From NCBI GenBank assembly GCA_035651455.1, contig DASRFR010000048.1, positions 1 through 7,420 of the forward strand: 7,420 bases of DNA, given 5' to 3'. Below the pieces are notes generated by a model, which did no database searches, was not told the origin of the DNA, and saw nothing but the letters and a program-made list of their open reading frames with translations. Shown here piece by piece: positions 5,209 through 7,420 of this stretch. Within the stretch, counting starts at the first letter, position 1. Each line of letters begins with the position of its first letter. Made by a program: the position numbers and the translations under genes. This DNA comes from DASRFR01 sp035651455. GTDB taxonomy: Bacteria; Acidobacteriota; Terriglobia; Terriglobales; Acidobacteriaceae.

Positions 5209-6039
5209 TCATTGGTGCTGTAGCAGGTTGACGAGGACGCCGCGCAATTGTGTCGTATTCGTAGCGTTGTCTTTGCGCAACGTGTTCTGATGTGCCAGCC
5301 GAGCCGCCTCCTGGCGCAGCTCAGCCGCGAGCATTTTTTGCGTGAGGGCCTGGCTGTGGATGCCAGAAACAAGGGCCGTAGCGGTCAAGAACGGCGCAGA
5401 ACCCGGGGCTGCCTGACCTGCCGCATTCTCGATGGAATCGGCAGACTGAAGTTCTATGTCGGTGGCCTGGTCGCTAGCCTTGAGCAGCTTCAAATTGTCG
5501 AGCGCCAGTGCATCATCCATATCGGATAGCGCACGATCTGTGGGATTGGCGGCGGTGGCCACAGGAATAAGCCCGTAGGTGTTGCTAAACGTCGCTGTCA
5601 GGCCGGAGAAATCGTTCACCTGATGATCGCGGACCACCGCTTCGAAAGCCTGGGGCACCGGTAGAGTGGCACTCTTCAGATTTACGTGAAAGATGTTGCT
5701 CATCAACGACCGGTATTGCGCAATCATCTGCGTGAGTTGGGCTTTGGCTTGATTGATCAACCGCTGCGGCCAGATGACACCTTGATCGAGATTGCTAAGA
5801 GCGGTCCTCACCGTGTTTATCGACGTTAATGCAGTCTGGATTACGCCGTTGATGACGTTCAGGATCGCCTGAATTCCGCTGAGAATGCCGGCCTGAGCCT
5901 GGGCGGGTTGTGGCGCTCCTACGAGAGTCATCACCATCACTGCGGTGAGGGTCACCGCGACTAACTTCCTTCGGCTTTTCACCATGACCATCAAGGAGGC
6001 AAATGCTGCAAAGAAGACTGCGTAGAGAATGACCTGCAT
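5209..6039 (-). CDS. VirB5/TrbJ-like secreted protein, paralogue 1, 276 aa
   Basis: This copy follows the VirB4 gene by 40 nt. It shares with the next gene the VIWPQRLINQA block (88-98), KSATLP (122-127), IELQSADS (195-202), QAAPGSAP (209-216) and the ATNTT..LR...VNLLQHQ end, which indicates tandem duplication. The mature part is predicted helical, consistent with a VirB5/TrbJ minor pilin; that role rests on context more than on a diagnostic motif. The N-terminus is unusual: a hydrophobic stretch at 1-20 precedes a basic KSRRK (21-25) and a second hydrophobic core ending in AQA-Q (46-49). Starting at M17 or M19 (5991 or 5985) would leave an ordinary signal peptide, but those codons lack a ribosome binding site, whereas ATG 6039 has AGGAG at 6049-6053 (9-nt spacing). 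I keep 6039, with the start open to revision. Confidence 0.72.
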   Translation of the reverse strand: MQVILYAVFFAAFASLMVMVKSRRKLVAVTLTAVMVMTLVGAPQPAQAQAGILSGIQAILNVINGVIQTALTSINTVRTALSNLDQGVIWPQRLINQAKAQLTQMIAQYRSLMSNIFHVNLKSATLPVPQAFEAVVRDHQVNDFSGLTATFSNTYGLIPVATAANPTDRALSDMDDALALDNLKLLKASDQATDIELQSADSIENAAGQAAPGSAPFLTATALVSGIHSQALTQKMLAAELRQEAARLAHQNTLRKDNATNTTQLRGVLVNLLQHQ

Positions 6040-6079
6040 ACCTGGTTTCTCCTGCTCGCCGCAAACCGAAACTCTTTCG

Positions 6080-7420
6080 CTAAGTTTCTCTCACTTCTCG
6101 TGTTCCCACTTCTGATTTCTCAATATAGACAGCGTTCACTGCACCGGAAATTTCTTCCGGAAGAGGCGCGACATCCGCCAATCCTTGAGGGAACCTTTTG
6201 GCCAATTCCTGGTAACTGGCCAGCAACGGCCGATCCGCATGTTCTTTCAGAAACCATGCGCGGTATCTCCGCTCGCGAGGAAAGGTGGTGCATACCCAGT
6301 AGGACAGCGGGGTCGGCAGAATGCGGATGGTCTGCGTGGTCTCGGCTTTTTCTCCGATTACCATCAAAGCTTCCGCACCTCGCCCCTTCTGTGGCGCCCC
6401 AAGTCTTTTCACTTCATTGACTGCCACCGGATTCAGATTCAAGTGGTTGACCAGGGGCGAAACATCTCCAGGCTGTTGGCCGATGATCTTCGTGCTGGCG
6501 TTCTTCAAAATGCCGGGCCCGTGAATCCTGGGCTGGAATTCCGTGCCTACGAAGTCTTCGACCGTTTGACTAATCCCCCAAACACTGGAGTTCCTCTTGC
6601 GAGCGGTGCGGTACAACTGCACGACTTCAGGGGCGAGTGATAGAGAATCGAGTAGGAACCAGCACTCATCGAGGACCGAAATACTGGGCCGCCCAGTCTT
6701 CCCGGCCGCCCGTGTAGCCATCGCGGTCGCGATCAACATGCTCATGGCCGTTTCAAGCCGGGGATCGGAGCTGAGCCCTTCCACGTTGAAGAAGAGCCAG
6801 TCGCTGTCGAGGCGCATGCTCGTTGGTCGATCGAATAACTTGGCGTAAATCCCGCTTTCAGTCCATGAACGCAGCTTGATCGCAGCTAGGTGCGCCTCAT
6901 CGATCGTGCGCTGCATCTTCTCGGCATCTCGCCAATTCGCCAGTTCTTCGCGGAGGTCATTGAATGTCGGAATCGGATTCGAATAGCGGATGGCGCAGCG
7001 CTTGTAGACGCGCGGGATCGCATCGCTCAGCACATTGTCCAAGAGAGAAGTGTCAGATCCATGGCTCTCGCCCAACATGTGCCGCGTCAGGTTCTTCAGA
7101 AACGCCGTCTTCTCGTTACTGGGGACAGTCTCGCCTTCCGGCAAGTCCCAGGGATTCAGGGTCTCCCGGCCGTCCAGATCAACATTGATCACCCGACCAC
7201 CCATGAGTTCAATGAGTGGCTGGTATGAGTCTCCGCGCTCGAGAATCGACACTAGCGGCCGCGACCGCGCCATCATCAGCAGCTTGAGCTGCGCGAGAAA
7301 GGTCTTTCCTCCGCCGCTTTTCGCCATGATCAGCATGTTGGCGTCGCCGAGACTGGCGTCGAACGGGGAGAACGGGATGAGTTGTCGATAGGGGGTCTCG
7401 AACAGCATCAGAGGCGAATT
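6080..7420 (-). CDS. virB4: VirB4/TrbE-type conjugation ATPase, C-terminal 446 aa, 5' end outside window
   Basis: VirB4 ATPases power pilus assembly and substrate transfer at the cytoplasmic face of type IV secretion systems. The frame is open through the right edge (residues NSPL precede the first internal ATG at 7408), so the roughly 400-residue N-terminal domain is missing only because the window ends. Visible in the fragment: the LFETPYRQLIPFSPFD entry to the ATPase domain, Walker A AKSGGGKT (33-40), the ILERGDSY strand (59-66), RETLNPWDLP (85-94), and Walker B SVLDECWFLL (248-257) with D251 and E252. The TARKRNSSVWGISQTVEDF motif (272-290) carries the conserved Arg and Gln typical of VirB4/TraG-fold ATPases. 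The C-terminal portion with the aromatic SYWVCTTFPRERRYRAWF stretch is intact and ends at TAG. All catalytic elements visible are intact, so the enzyme should be functional. The gene would open the operon part seen here, with virB2/virB3 equivalents expected to the right. Confidence 0.94.
   Translation of the reverse strand, partial: NSPLMLFETPYRQLIPFSPFDASLGDANMLIMAKSGGGKTFLAQLKLLMMARSRPLVSILERGDSYQPLIELMGGRVINVDLDGRETLNPWDLPEGETVPSNEKTAFLKNLTRHMLGESHGSDTSLLDNVLSDAIPRVYKRCAIRYSNPIPTFNDLREELANWRDAEKMQRTIDEAHLAAIKLRSWTESGIYAKLFDRPTSMRLDSDWLFFNVEGLSSDPRLETAMSMLIATAMATRAAGKTGRPSISVLDECWFLLDSLSLAPEVVQLYRTARKRNSSVWGISQTVEDFVGTEFQPRIHGPGILKNASTKIIGQQPGDVSPLVNHLNLNPVAVNEVKRLGAPQKGRGAEALMVIGEKAETTQTIRILPTPLSYWVCTTFPRERRYRAWFLKEHADRPLLASYQELAKRFPQGLADVAPLPEEISGAVNAVYIEKSEVGTREVRET

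Noticed and set aside
1..7420. CRISPR array, tRNA, rRNA, insertion sequence or attachment site
   Set aside because: No regularly spaced direct repeats, cloverleaf, transposase or integrase motif, or terminal inverted repeats were seen on either strand.

Overview
This window is one strand of a larger gene block. All nine supported coding regions lie on the minus strand, so transcription runs from right (7420) to left (1). The right two thirds (about 2210-7420) encode the inner-membrane and pilus part of a VirB/Trb-type (type IV secretion, conjugation) apparatus. In transcription order it holds a VirB4/TrbE ATPase (5' end beyond the window), two tandem secreted VirB5/TrbJ-like paralogues, a polytopic VirB6/TrbL protein and a VirB8/TrbF protein. 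These genes are closely packed: gaps are 40, 18 and 9 nt, and the VirB6 and VirB8 genes share an ATGA overlap. They look like one translationally coupled operon for a mating-pair channel.

The left third (1-2209) differs in style. It carries small genes separated by longer, hairpin-rich gaps: a 111-aa unrecognised protein with a basic, low-complexity N-terminus, a 115-aa DUF7673-type protein, a 103-aa protein with two membrane segments, and a long gene that starts at 798 and runs off the left edge. The visible 266 residues of that last gene have three sequence blocks whose order and spacing resemble the region ahead of the catalytic double-psi beta-barrel in eukaryotic-type RNA-dependent RNA polymerases (the QDE-1/RDR/YonO superfamily). 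The diagnostic DxDGD motif would lie outside the window, so this is a hypothesis, but it is the most interesting point here. VirB9/TrbG and VirB10/TrbI, which usually follow VirB8, are absent from the expected place.

The organism is a diderm bacterium, as shown by the periplasmic signal peptides and the VirB5/6/8 set, with moderately GC-rich DNA. An acidobacterial or proteobacterial integrative conjugative element or plasmid is plausible, but lineage cannot be fixed from this window. No rRNA, tRNA, CRISPR array, transposase, relaxase or integrase is visible. No convincing promoter or U-tailed terminator was found, and the plus strand appears to carry no genes.
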